From: Sulfurimicrobium sp964384915
GTDB taxonomy: Bacteria > Pseudomonadota > Gammaproteobacteria > Burkholderiales > Sulfuricellaceae
DNA: 44,315 nt
Direction of reading: 5' to 3'
Assembly (NCBI GenBank): GCA_964384915.1
Contig: CAYLMA010000031.1
Location: 1 to 44,315 of the forward strand
This document shows, in pieces, positions 1 to 8,532 of this stretch (position 1 is its first letter; every line of letters starts with the position of its first letter). The notes under the pieces were generated by a model. It was not told the origin of the DNA and made no database searches. It worked only from the letters and a program-made list of their open reading frames with translations. A program made the translations under genes and the position numbers.

Positions 1-414
1 ATCTGACATGATTCATGCCTTAAAGTTCATGGATAATTCGTTCCGGATCAATAGTCACCTACGTAAGAATTGACAAAATCGTGGTCAGCGTTGTTGCGTG
101 GACCTTAGAATCCAAATTTTCAGAGAATCGCCCAGAGCTTGAGCAACTAGCATTCGGAATCCAGGGTTAGCGTCATCAGCAGCCGTGCTGCTGGGTAGCA
201 AGCGCGGAGAAGGTCCTCGATTCATCAGTACCTGTTTCGCGTTCAGATTGCCGTTCAGTTACTGACCAAACCGACCATTTACAGGCTGTTACCCACCATC
301 AAACCGTGTCGTTACCAGCGTGCAAAATCGCGCGAAATATGGAACTGATTGGAGAAAATATTGGCACATCAGGTTATGGAGGCAAGACTCGCGCCGATGA
401 GTGGGGTTGAGGAT
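1..414. other. Left-edge stretch without a recognisable gene
   Basis: No open reading frame of convincing length or composition is seen on either strand. I searched by eye for a copy of the tRNA-Ser 3' end that would mark the far attachment site of the element and found none, so the element probably continues past the window start. The base composition appears more AT-rich than the host part. It may be the spacer between the RelA/SpoT-like gene and the next element gene. Confidence 0.5.
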
Positions 415-1401
415 TTAATAGCCGTCGAAGTTTAGGCCGAGATCCAAGAATACACACCGCAGGTCATTGGGCGTCAGCGGCCAGCGCTGTTTCGTATCTG
501 CCGGGGCTAAGCTAGCCAAGAGATAGGTAAGCAAGATAGTTGGTTGCCGGAACAAATGCTGAGATTGAGCCCTTTGGGCGATTTTACCGGGAACATAGGG
601 CTTGCCTGTTTCTACAAAAGCCTTAATCTGATTGCCAAAGCCCTCTCCAAGCTTGTCTTTGAACGCATCGAGGATGAATAGGTTTGACTTTGCGGCCTCT
701 GGCGTCAGGCCAACTTTTTCCCGATATAAGGCCGTAAGAAGCTTGAAGGATTCACGCTGTGCTTGCCCCGCCTCATCAAGAAGATCAGCCACCTGCTCAA
801 AGAATTCGTCGGCTGCTTCAATCAGCGCTATGCTCTTTGCTACCGTTCGCTGAACCCTTGGGGAAGCTTCTGTTTCTGCCTTGTAGATCGTGTCGTGAGT
901 CAGCTCGCTGAGCGCGTGTTGAAGCAGCGTTCTCACCTGGATCTCGCAGGGTGTCCCAGCAGGGACCTTGATCCCTCCCACGTCCATCTCGTGTTTTGCC
1001 CGAACGACATAATGAACAGACTGATAAACGAACTCCAAGGGTCTCCTTGCGCGCTCCTCTTCATAATCCTTGTCCTTCGAGTAGTCCCAATTTGCGGCTT
1101 GGATGACCTCTTCGATTTTTTTGATGTCTTTGGTCAGCAGCACGACAAAGCGCACACCGGCCTTGTCAGCAATCTCGCCATAGGGATCTTCATAAGCTTT
1201 TCCTCGGTGGAACGCTTTGTCCACCAATGACTGATCCTCTTTGAGCCGAGGGGAAACCGGCACCTTCAGAAACGCATCTAGCTTTTGTGGCTCAATAATT
1301 GGCATCAAACCCTCGCAAATAGACTTGGCAACATGGTCTGCCCATGCCTGATAAAGAGGTTTTTGAGATTCCCACTTGGCTAAAAGCTCAACCTCGGTCA
1401 T
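415..1401 (-). CDS. RelA/SpoT-domain nucleotidyltransferase (toxSAS-like candidate)
   Basis: A 328-residue protein with a RelA/SpoT synthetase-type nucleotidyltransferase domain at about residues 45-175. Visible family features are a basic segment (PRLKEDQSLVDK, 51-62) suited to ATP binding, DKAGVR at 79-84 with the probable catalytic Asp79, VYQSVHY at 125-131 and CEIQVRT at 152-158 with the probable catalytic Glu153. There is no HD hydrolase domain and no TGS/ACT domain, so it is a stand-alone synthetase-like enzyme, longer than typical small alarmone synthetases (about 200-250 residues) because of an unassigned C-terminal region (about 190-328). Family members make (p)ppGpp or, in toxSAS toxins, (p)ppApp, or pyrophosphorylate the tRNA 3' end. 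Its start overlaps the stop of the NdpA-like gene by four bases, implying translational coupling. Substrate and toxicity are unknown. Confidence 0.8.
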   Translation of the reverse strand: MTEVELLAKWESQKPLYQAWADHVAKSICEGLMPIIEPQKLDAFLKVPVSPRLKEDQSLVDKAFHRGKAYEDPYGEIADKAGVRFVVLLTKDIKKIEEVIQAANWDYSKDKDYEEERARRPLEFVYQSVHYVVRAKHEMDVGGIKVPAGTPCEIQVRTLLQHALSELTHDTIYKAETEASPRVQRTVAKSIALIEAADEFFEQVADLLDEAGQAQRESFKLLTALYREKVGLTPEAAKSNLFILDAFKDKLGEGFGNQIKAFVETGKPYVPGKIAQRAQSQHLFRQPTILLTYLLASLAPADTKQRWPLTPNDLRCVFLDLGLNFDGY

Positions 1402-2504
1402 TGCTGATCCCGTATGTGGTCTCGAATAATGATTTCAGTCCATTGAGGAACTTGCCCATACTCATCCGGCTCACCATCGATGAGCCGCATACGTACATAC
1501 TCTTCAAACTTGTCCGCAGGAGCGACTAAGCGAATATTGTTGGTAAACATGACTTTCCGTTGTTTCAACTCGCCCGCTACGTCAGTGAGATCCTTCGCCA
1601 CAGCATTCTGAGGAAACTCCTTCTGCTGCATATATTGGGCGTAGGCATCGCGCAATTCGGGCTCAGGGAGATAAGTCTGAGCAAATACTGCGACCTCGAC
1701 CGTGGGGGTTTGGTCAACTTTCAGATAAGTGATCAGGGCGTTGTGGAGGTCGTATTTCCGCTCTTCGGACACATCCAGATGGCGAATGAAATCTTTCGTC
1801 AGATCATGGAAATTCTTTGTTAGCCGAGCGCTGCTGCTTGGGAAAGCGCATCCCAAGAAGTTTTCATAAAAATATTGTGCGGCATTGTATCTATTGACCG
1901 CGGTCATCAAATCATCATAGACAAAGGACTTCCAGCCGGCCTCAAAGGATTCGGCGCTTGGATCCATCTCAACAAAAGCCCCGATCTTATAAAGCTTAGT
2001 CTGCGGCGTCAGGATCAGGTCTTTTAGGAACCTCAGCATTAGGGCGCCGTTCGGTTTTTGTTGCCGAGTGAAGCCCGTATGAGTTTCGGCTTTGATCAGA
2101 CCAATCATGCGCTTCGTCGGATATCCTACAGAGCCTGAAAAAACGACACGAATCCCGCCGGGCAACCCTTTTCTGGTTTGGGCAGCAACGAGCTTATCCG
2201 CAAGGGCCTTCGAGCCCTCAATGAACAAAGCATCATCTGCATCAACAAGGTCTTTGGCGGCGGCAGCTGCGCTTCCCGCTCCGCTTTGAACGACGCTCAT
2301 TTCCATGCTCTTGGAGGCACTGCCCATGGCTGAGATCACCCGATCTCGCAAGGCATCCAGGGCGTCCTGATCAAGGGCAACCAACGCGATCCCATAGTTT
2401 GGGGGAACAATTGCACGATCCTCTCCGCGCTCGAAGACTTCATGGATGATAACGCGCTCTATAGAAAAAGCCGGGATATACCCGGCCATTCTAACTCTCA
2501 CCAT
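1398..2504 (-). CDS. Nucleoid-associated protein, NdpA/YejK (NA37) family
   Basis: A 368-residue protein resembling the 37-kDa nucleoid-associated family: an N-terminal segment with ERVIIHEV, and a central part with IGLIKAETHTGF followed by a run on low-complexity hydrophobic and charged residues. Family members such as E. coli YejK bind DNA and associate with the nucleoid, but their function is poorly defined. An alternative start six codons in (MAGYIPAF) is possible. The gene begins 13 bases after the preceding phage gene and overlaps the following RelA/SpoT-domain gene by four bases, so the two are almost certainly co-expressed. Family assignment is from motif recognition; a role as antitoxin, sensor of invading DNA, or partner of the nucleotidyltransferase is inference. 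Confidence 0.7.
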   Translation of the reverse strand: MVRVRMAGYIPAFSIERVIIHEVFERGEDRAIVPPNYGIALVALDQDALDALRDRVISAMGSASKSMEMSVVQSGAGSAAAAAKDLVDADDALFIEGSKALADKLVAAQTRKGLPGGIRVVFSGSVGYPTKRMIGLIKAETHTGFTRQQKPNGALMLRFLKDLILTPQTKLYKIGAFVEMDPSAESFEAGWKSFVYDDLMTAVNRYNAAQYFYENFLGCAFPSSSARLTKNFHDLTKDFIRHLDVSEERKYDLHNALITYLKVDQTPTVEVAVFAQTYLPEPELRDAYAQYMQQKEFPQNAVAKDLTDVAGELKQRKVMFTNNIRLVAPADKFEEYVRMRLIDGEPDEYGQVPQWTEIIIRDHIRDQQ

Positions 2505-2517
2505 TCATTGCCCACGC

Positions 2518-2712
2518 TCAGGCCGCCATTGCCGGAGCATGATCAGAGAATAAACGAACTATCACAAAATCGCCCCGTGCCTCGGCTTCATCTATCTGAG
2601 CTTGCTCATCGGGTGTTGGTGCTGCTCCAGCACAGATAATCCTTAAAACTGCCCTCATTGCTGGCGCAGTATTTTTTTCCAGTACCGTGATTCTCCGTTT
2701 AATCGTTCCCAA
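2518..2712 (-). CDS. Small coiled-coil phage protein, unknown function
   Basis: I place the start at a TTG codon (2712) because a GAGGAG ribosome binding site sits seven bases upstream; a longer reading from another TTG at 2727 would begin inside that site. The product is 64 residues and opens with IKRRITVLEKN, similar to the start of the preceding gene (RLAKLE) and to the tail of the DUF5681 gene (RITKLEE). The remainder is acidic around TPDEQAQIDEAEARGD. No known domain is recognised. It lies in the same run of closely spaced minus-strand genes and is probably co-transcribed. Confidence 0.55.
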   Translation of the reverse strand: MGTIKRRITVLEKNTAPAMRAVLRIICAGAAPTPDEQAQIDEAEARGDFVIVRLFSDHAPAMAA

Positions 2713-2737
2713 TTGCTTTCTCCTCAAGTTTCAATAT

Positions 2738-2953
2738 TTACGGTACGACGGGCAAAGAGGAGCCCTTGGTACTTACCAGCAGTTTATGGATGAACTGTTT
2801 TGCCGAGATCCCACAAGGGATATGTTCAAGGGGAACATCTGCCCCGCCCAACCATCGGTAGAATGCCACCAGTTCAGGATCGCGCTGATTCGGAGCAATT
2901 GAGCAGCCTGCCAGCACCTCTAGCTTCGCTAACCTCGTTTCAAATCTCGCCAT
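2738..2953 (-). CDS. Small phage protein, unknown function
   Basis: A 71-residue protein starting MARFETRLAKLE. The start is chosen at 2953, overlapping the end of the DUF5681 gene by 14 bases, because the upstream in-frame extension would lie entirely inside that gene and read as its out-of-frame shadow. The N-terminal heptad-like segment could form a short coiled coil; the middle holds PELVAFYRWLGG. No family is recognised. The arrangement with its two neighbours suggests a small set of interacting phage proteins. Confidence 0.55.
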   Translation of the reverse strand: MARFETRLAKLEVLAGCSIAPNQRDPELVAFYRWLGGADVPLEHIPCGISAKQFIHKLLVSTKGSSLPVVP

Positions 2954-3377
2954 TTTTCGATTCCTCCAGTTTGGTGATGCGTTGCTCAAGCTCCAGAGTT
3001 TCCAGCGCTCGGCGGTGGCCCTCCACAATGCCGGTTAATATTGTTCCCTCACCCGGCAGCAGTTCGCCTGCGACCACGGCCTGCAAGATGGCATTCTGTG
3101 CCGCTGCTATCCCTCCAGCGGTCGAGGTGTCCGGCAGTCCCAGTGCCACCGGCCTTTCCTTCATGGGGGGCACCAGCCTTTCCAGCACCAAGCGACATGC
3201 GGTCATATCCCCGCCTAGTGCGGCTTCCGTCACTTGTCTTGCAATTTTCTCAACATCACCTTCGAGAACGGCCAGCGCCATCATGGTGGCATGGTTGCGC
3301 GTTCCGCGTGGCCTCCCTGCCGGGTTGCCGCTTTGCCCTGGCTTCCAGGCTGCCGCCGGCGCCTTTCGTTTCGTCAT
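2940..3377 (-). CDS. DUF5681 domain phage protein
   Basis: A 145-residue protein with the characteristic N-terminal signature WKPGQSGNPAGRPRGTRN (about residues 10-27), the hallmark of DUF5681, a short basic domain common in phage genomes and often encoded near packaging genes. The rest is helical and acidic, ending in a predicted coiled coil (LELEQRITKLEE). A GGAG ribosome binding site precedes the ATG. Function is not established; an association with small terminase proteins is known from context in other phages, but no large terminase gene is seen nearby here. Confidence 0.7.
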   Translation of the reverse strand: MTKRKAPAAAWKPGQSGNPAGRPRGTRNHATMMALAVLEGDVEKIARQVTEAALGGDMTACRLVLERLVPPMKERPVALGLPDTSTAGGIAAAQNAILQAVVAGELLPGEGTILTGIVEGHRRALETLELEQRITKLEESKNGEI

Positions 3378-3405
3378 TTTTCTGCACTCCTCGGTGTAAA
3401 TTCAG

Positions 3406-3804
3406 TCAATGAATCGTCACGGCTTGTGACTGATCGATATTTTCAGCAGGAACAGATGGGTCAGCCAAACCATCCTCACGGATGAAAGGCAATGCCGACA
3501 GATCGTCCTCATCGACAGGCGGGCTCGGCGCTTCCTCCCGGCCTGATGGCATCGCTCGCCCAATCATCCCGCGCAACTCTGCCACCCTCACGTCAAGCTC
3601 TATGGCCATGTTGCTGGCGTGTTGCTTAATGGCCCTGGCGTTTTCCTCGTCCCTTGATCCCGCCAGGGATTCGCCGTACATCACCCTGGCCATCATTTCC
3701 AGCCCGCGCGCGTAGCTCTCGATCACGGTGATGAAGATGGAAACATTCTCCCTTTCCTCCGTCAGCATGGATTCCAAAACCTCGATGCGTTCCTGGTCGT
3801 TCAT
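3406..3804 (-). CDS. Hypothetical phage protein
   Basis: A 132-residue acidic protein. The first half (about 1-60) is helical, beginning MNDQERIEVLESMLTEERE, likely a coiled coil; the C-terminal third is Pro/Asp/Glu-rich and probably disordered. The ATG overlaps the stop of the giant polyvalent protein gene by four bases (ATGA) and has an AAGGAG ribosome binding site inside that gene, so translation is coupled to it. I recognise no family. It could be an accessory or chaperone of the large protein, which is inference from coupling only. Confidence 0.6.
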   Translation of the reverse strand: MNDQERIEVLESMLTEERENVSIFITVIESYARGLEMMARVMYGESLAGSRDEENARAIKQHASNMAIELDVRVAELRGMIGRAMPSGREEAPSPPVDEDDLSALPFIREDGLADPSVPAENIDQSQAVTIH

Positions 3805-6800
3805 CGTGCAATCTCCTTCTGTTGTTCGTTCACGTCCAACACAGTGGCCTTGAGCAATGCGTTCTTCTCCACCGTCAGGGCGTCCAGGCGCTGGCGTTTC
3901 TCTTCCGGCGTCAAGTCAGAGCGGCGCGTTTCCAGCATGTCGCCATTGATGCCCCTGAGTTCCTTGCTGGTGCGTTCCAGTTGCTTGTACATGCCGGACA
4001 TGGGGCGCTGCTCGATCTCGGTGGCGATGTCGGGTCGGTTCATCTTGTCGAGTGCCGTCATGGTGTTGTGCAAGCGCTTGGCCTCACCGAGCATGTCGTA
4101 AAACTGGCTTTCGAACTTGGTGTGCTTGGCTGGGTCGCTAGCGTAAAACCTGCGCAGCACCGGCATTTCATCCAGACGTTTTTCAGGCAGCTTGTCACCG
4201 AAGAAAGCCTGATCCGAAAGCATGAGGCCGTACATGCCCCAGGTATTGAAGTAGCCGCGCAACAGCGCTTCCGCTCGTACCGGGTTCACCTGCAAGGATT
4301 CCGGCAAGTCTCTGGTGGCCATGCCAGCCGCCTTCAAGGTTTCGCTGGTGGTGGGCTTGGCGCGCATGAACGGCTGCATATCCTCCATGCCCTGCGTTTC
4401 GATAGGACGATTGGTGAAGCTGTTCTTGTTGGCGGCCTGCTCGGCCAGCGGGGCAATCACCTGCGGCATGAGGTTGAGGTGGAACACATTGCCCAGGATG
4501 CGCGCCGCATCCTTGCCGTAGCCCAGCGAGTCACCTTCCAGGCTATGTTGCATCGTGCGCTCGGCAATGGAAGCCAGAGCTCCAATTTCCCAAATTTTTG
4601 GATAGCGGAAATGAATGTCTGAGCCGTCAGGCCGGGGAACGAAGAAATGCCAGTTATTGTCCTTATCCCATTCCTCCAGGTCCTGATACTTCGGATTCTC
4701 CCGGTTCAGCATATACAGCGCCGCCGACATACCCGCGATAGCCGCCGACTTGGCAGCGATGGCGCCCTTGTTGGGGTCGTGGGCTAGTCCACGATAAAGA
4801 CGGTCCATGCTCACAACGGCAGGCCGCAAGAACATCACCGTGTCGTACATGAAGCCCAGCACCTGACTATCCCCCTTCATGGCAAAGTCAGTGCTGATGT
4901 CCCTGGCGGCATAGGCCGCATGTCTCGGATGCGCACCGCGTTCACGAAGGAGCTTGTATTCCCCAAGGCGTGTGGACATTTCGAAGGCATCGGCAATGGT
5001 TTCGATGGCATACATCACCTTGTCCGGCGCATCCAGCACGGTCTTGGGGTTGATACCCTTGCTGGTATAGAAACGCTCCAGATGGGCGCGCATGTTGGTT
5101 TCGTCCAGCAAGTAAGACGACATGCCGCCACCGTTGGCGATGAACTCCTGATAGGCCGGGTCTTTGGTGATTCTGGACTTCATGCCCTTGAGGGAATCCA
5201 CCACAGGGATGAACCCGCCACGAGACATGACGGCGCCCATGATGGTATCCCGTGCAATGTTCGCCACCATGAAGTCCGGCGTCATCGTGATGGTGGCCTG
5301 GCCGATACGCTTGGGGATGCCCAGCAGGTTAACCAGCCAGTGCTGTGCTGGTCGCTCCAGCGCAGTAATGGCGCGCATCAAAAGCGGGTCAGCAACCTCG
5401 TAATAGGTCGGCATTCCGTTCTTCAATACCGCCATCACGTCACCCTTGGGGGCCTGGTTGTGCTGGAAAAACTCGAACATACCGGGGTTTGCCATAATCT
5501 GGTTCTCGATCAGCTTTGCGTGCTCTGCCAGCTTCGCGGCATCGGGGTTGCCCTTGATCGTTGCCTTGTCCAGCCCCATGGCTTCGAGTACCGCCTTGCT
5601 CACCTGCTCACGATCGATGCGCACCGGCTTTGCATCCCCGGCAATCTTGACCATGAACCGCCCACCGCCCGGGCGCTCTGCCAGTTCGGCAATCTTGGCG
5701 CGGGCTTCATTGCGCAGCGCTGCCAAAATCAACATGCTGGCGTTTTGTGTCATGTTGCCCAGGATGTCGCGCAAATTTCCGCTACCCCCTGTCAGCTTAT
5801 GTACGCCATGCCAGTTACCAGTCACGCCCCCGGCGCTCTTGTTCGCCCCGGCCTGGCCGACACGATAGAACGGCAGGTATTGGGTGCGCTGCCACATTGC
5901 ACGGGATTGCACATTGACCACACCCATTTCCTGAGCAAAGTCCATTACCCCTTTGTTCCAATTCTGATAATCGGCAAATGCCTTGTGGAACTCTGGGCGC
6001 TCCAATGCAACCATGGATTTCACCTCAGCCGGCGTGAACAAGTGCTCCCTGCCCTGCCCCATCAACTCTTGCGCAGACTTGCCCACTGCGTACATCAGGA
6101 ATTCATCAAGACGCTCAGTTACAGGTTCAAGTATCTTTTCTAACCCTTTGCCTTCATAGATAAAACCTCCATCCACTTTCCGCATCGGATGTCCCAGGCG
6201 AATAGCACCATCGGTTATGGCGTAAGCGCCACGCGTGAGCCTCGCGGTTTCGTATGCGCCGACTGGCGAGGTCTTGCCGGTGATCTCACGTTCCATGCGC
6301 ATGACGCCATGCAAATCATCCAGCACGCTCTGGCGGAACCTGTCGCCGATACCATCAAGCGCTTTGTTGATTTCCTTCCTTGCGCCGATTTTGGATTGCG
6401 CACGGTGGAGCGCATCCTGGCCGAACCATGCGCCCATGTCGGCCTGCGCCTTCTGGATGGCCGGGCCGTATTCGTGCTGGGCGGTGAAATCATCAAACCA
6501 CTTGGAGAATTGCGGCGCGGCAGCCTTGGCTTTCTCTGGCTGGGTCATGTGTAAGCGCACGAATTCGGCAAAGCCTTCGTACACCTTCATGTGATCGTAA
6601 CTCACGCCGCGCAATTCGTTGGCATATGTTCTCGACATCGGCCCTTGCGTCCAGGATTTACGGATCTCCGGGATGCGGTCATCAAGCATATGGGCAATTT
6701 CATGCGCAGCCACTTCCAGGTCACCCTTGCGCTTGACGCGAACCGCTTCCAGCTTCGGCATGAAGGTTCCCAGGCGATTCTTTCCCTTGACGCGGCCTTC

Positions 6801-8522
6801 ATAGACGCGTGTATCCAGCGCCTTCATCAACGGGATCAGAACATCCTCGCGCCGGATCGGCTTGTCGGCCAGCTTGCCTCCAGTCTCGGCATGATCGATG
6901 AAGCCGGTATAGTTCGCGCCTGGCGCCCAGGAAGCACGGGAATCGACGGAGGAATCAGGCATTTCCATGGATGCCGCCCGTTCCGCTGTTACATCGGCCT
7001 GAGATGTACGCGCGTGCGCGTGCGTATTGTTCGGCCCGGACACCTCGACATTCCGAGTAACATCTGCGGCAAGCTCGGGATTTGTCCGTTGCGCGTCAAT
7101 AGGCGTGAATCCTTGCGATATTTCAGGTGCCCTATGGTCGACGATTTCTCCGCCCCTAATGCCATCACCAAGCACTGCTTCTTGAATGCTTGTAGCATTA
7201 CTTGAAGCATTTTCTTTATCCAACCTTGCAGCCGTGAGCGGTTCGGCTTCGACCCCGCGCCCACCAGGAAGAGCGGGAAACTGTTCGGCCACTCCGGACA
7301 GGTCATGCCCCACCGCCCCTTGGTCAATCTCGCCATTTTTCGCCGCATCCAAATGCTTCTGAACTATGCCATTGATAGCGGCCTGACTCGCCTCTTCCGG
7401 CAAGCCAAGCGCCTGAGTCGCCTTGATGTCCTCTGCCACTCTGGTAAATTCCGCCGCGTCCTTGATTGCGCCAGCACGGTGAAGGATGTCCCCAACCTGC
7501 AAAACGGCATTCGGATTGCCGCCTTGCGTGGTGATTCCATCGCGCGACTGTTCCCAAACGGTAGCGATTTCCGGGGAAATGCGGGCCGTAGGGACGTTTT
7601 CCGCTGCCATTGCAGGCACTGACACGTCCGAATCCATAGAAACGCCGTGGCGGGGCTCCTGGGTTACTGTCGCTCGCATTTCTTCCAACGGTGTGAAACC
7701 TTGGCGTACTTCTGCCTCCATGACTTTTGGAATATCGGCTGCCACAGGGTGTGGTGCCTCAGCTTCCACCACAACAGGTTCGGCTCTGACGTGCTTTTCA
7801 GAGGCACGCGATAGCGGTCCACTTGCCACGGGAACAATTGGTGCTGCCTGTAGCGGGATGTTCGCGCCCCCCAAGGAAGCCCCAGAATCGATTGCAACCT
7901 CTCCGGCATATGCTGTCTCGTGCAAGCCATCGACAACGCCTTGCCGGGCCTCCTGATGGGCTGACGGGCGCATTTCCTCCAATGGGGTGAACCCGCTACG
8001 CACTTCCTGCGTTTCTGCGCGCACTTCACCGCGTCCCTTCCCCTTCGCCCCCAGCAACATGGGCAGCGACTGTACCGCCGTGTCGGCAGCGGTTGCCAAT
8101 GCCGGACTGTCGGTTGCGTCCAGCGTCTTGCCGCCCGCGTACTGCCCTGCTTCCTGCAATTTCTCGAAGGGATACATCACCGCGCCGGTCAGATGCTGGC
8201 CGGATTTCGTGACCGGCTGGTAGGTGAGTGCGCCGGCCACGTTGTGAACCACGTCAGCCGGTTCGGCTTCGGTGACGCCAAGCGCATTGGTGGCGAGAGT
8301 GCCCAGGCCGGCAATCCCAGCAACCGGAAGGGCCACCATCTGCGTGGCGAGGTTTGCGGCGGTTTCCAGTACCGGATAGACGCGCCCGATGTCCTTGACC
8401 GTCTCAAGGGCTGGGCGGAAAAATCCATCCATCTGATCTGGTTCGGCATCGAGTTGCGCAATCGGCGTGAAGCCCGGCCTGGGGGCTTGTACTGCTGTGC
8501 TTTGAAGTGGCGTGAATCCCAT
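3801..8522 (-). CDS. Giant phage polyvalent protein with zincin motif and LPD38-like region
   Basis: A 1573-residue protein. The start at 8522 (MGFTPLQ) is chosen because it follows the previous stop by 10 bases and has a GAGGG upstream; a longer in-frame reading would overlap the previous gene. Layout: residues 1-560 are low-complexity, probably disordered, with five GFTP[LI] motifs near 2, 17, 177, 276 and 470; a zinc-metalloprotease motif HEIAH lies at about 607-611; a helical middle follows; and about 1080-1300 resembles large polyvalent protein-associated domain 38 (MTPDFMVANIARD onward). The end is a charged helical tail. Such proteins are known from phages and are thought to be packaged and delivered with DNA or to act in the virion; the protease could process itself or host targets. 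Delivery is inference. Confidence 0.7.
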   Translation of the reverse strand: MGFTPLQSTAVQAPRPGFTPIAQLDAEPDQMDGFFRPALETVKDIGRVYPVLETAANLATQMVALPVAGIAGLGTLATNALGVTEAEPADVVHNVAGALTYQPVTKSGQHLTGAVMYPFEKLQEAGQYAGGKTLDATDSPALATAADTAVQSLPMLLGAKGKGRGEVRAETQEVRSGFTPLEEMRPSAHQEARQGVVDGLHETAYAGEVAIDSGASLGGANIPLQAAPIVPVASGPLSRASEKHVRAEPVVVEAEAPHPVAADIPKVMEAEVRQGFTPLEEMRATVTQEPRHGVSMDSDVSVPAMAAENVPTARISPEIATVWEQSRDGITTQGGNPNAVLQVGDILHRAGAIKDAAEFTRVAEDIKATQALGLPEEASQAAINGIVQKHLDAAKNGEIDQGAVGHDLSGVAEQFPALPGGRGVEAEPLTAARLDKENASSNATSIQEAVLGDGIRGGEIVDHRAPEISQGFTPIDAQRTNPELAADVTRNVEVSGPNNTHAHARTSQADVTAERAASMEMPDSSVDSRASWAPGANYTGFIDHAETGGKLADKPIRREDVLIPLMKALDTRVYEGRVKGKNRLGTFMPKLEAVRVKRKGDLEVAAHEIAHMLDDRIPEIRKSWTQGPMSRTYANELRGVSYDHMKVYEGFAEFVRLHMTQPEKAKAAAPQFSKWFDDFTAQHEYGPAIQKAQADMGAWFGQDALHRAQSKIGARKEINKALDGIGDRFRQSVLDDLHGVMRMEREITGKTSPVGAYETARLTRGAYAITDGAIRLGHPMRKVDGGFIYEGKGLEKILEPVTERLDEFLMYAVGKSAQELMGQGREHLFTPAEVKSMVALERPEFHKAFADYQNWNKGVMDFAQEMGVVNVQSRAMWQRTQYLPFYRVGQAGANKSAGGVTGNWHGVHKLTGGSGNLRDILGNMTQNASMLILAALRNEARAKIAELAERPGGGRFMVKIAGDAKPVRIDREQVSKAVLEAMGLDKATIKGNPDAAKLAEHAKLIENQIMANPGMFEFFQHNQAPKGDVMAVLKNGMPTYYEVADPLLMRAITALERPAQHWLVNLLGIPKRIGQATITMTPDFMVANIARDTIMGAVMSRGGFIPVVDSLKGMKSRITKDPAYQEFIANGGGMSSYLLDETNMRAHLERFYTSKGINPKTVLDAPDKVMYAIETIADAFEMSTRLGEYKLLRERGAHPRHAAYAARDISTDFAMKGDSQVLGFMYDTVMFLRPAVVSMDRLYRGLAHDPNKGAIAAKSAAIAGMSAALYMLNRENPKYQDLEEWDKDNNWHFFVPRPDGSDIHFRYPKIWEIGALASIAERTMQHSLEGDSLGYGKDAARILGNVFHLNLMPQVIAPLAEQAANKNSFTNRPIETQGMEDMQPFMRAKPTTSETLKAAGMATRDLPESLQVNPVRAEALLRGYFNTWGMYGLMLSDQAFFGDKLPEKRLDEMPVLRRFYASDPAKHTKFESQFYDMLGEAKRLHNTMTALDKMNRPDIATEIEQRPMSGMYKQLERTSKELRGINGDMLETRRSDLTPEEKRQRLDALTVEKNALLKATVLDVNEQQKEIAR

Positions 8523-8532
8523 GGGGCAACCC

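Noticed and set aside
1..414. Possible far attachment site (attL)
   Set aside because: Only a weak match of a few bases to the tRNA 3' end (GCGGAGA) was seen, with no T-arm copy, so it is not supported.
4920..6143. Long plus-strand frame inside the giant phage gene
   Set aside because: It lies fully antisense to a gene with clear domains and has a composition (His, Cys, Gln-rich) typical of shadow frames.
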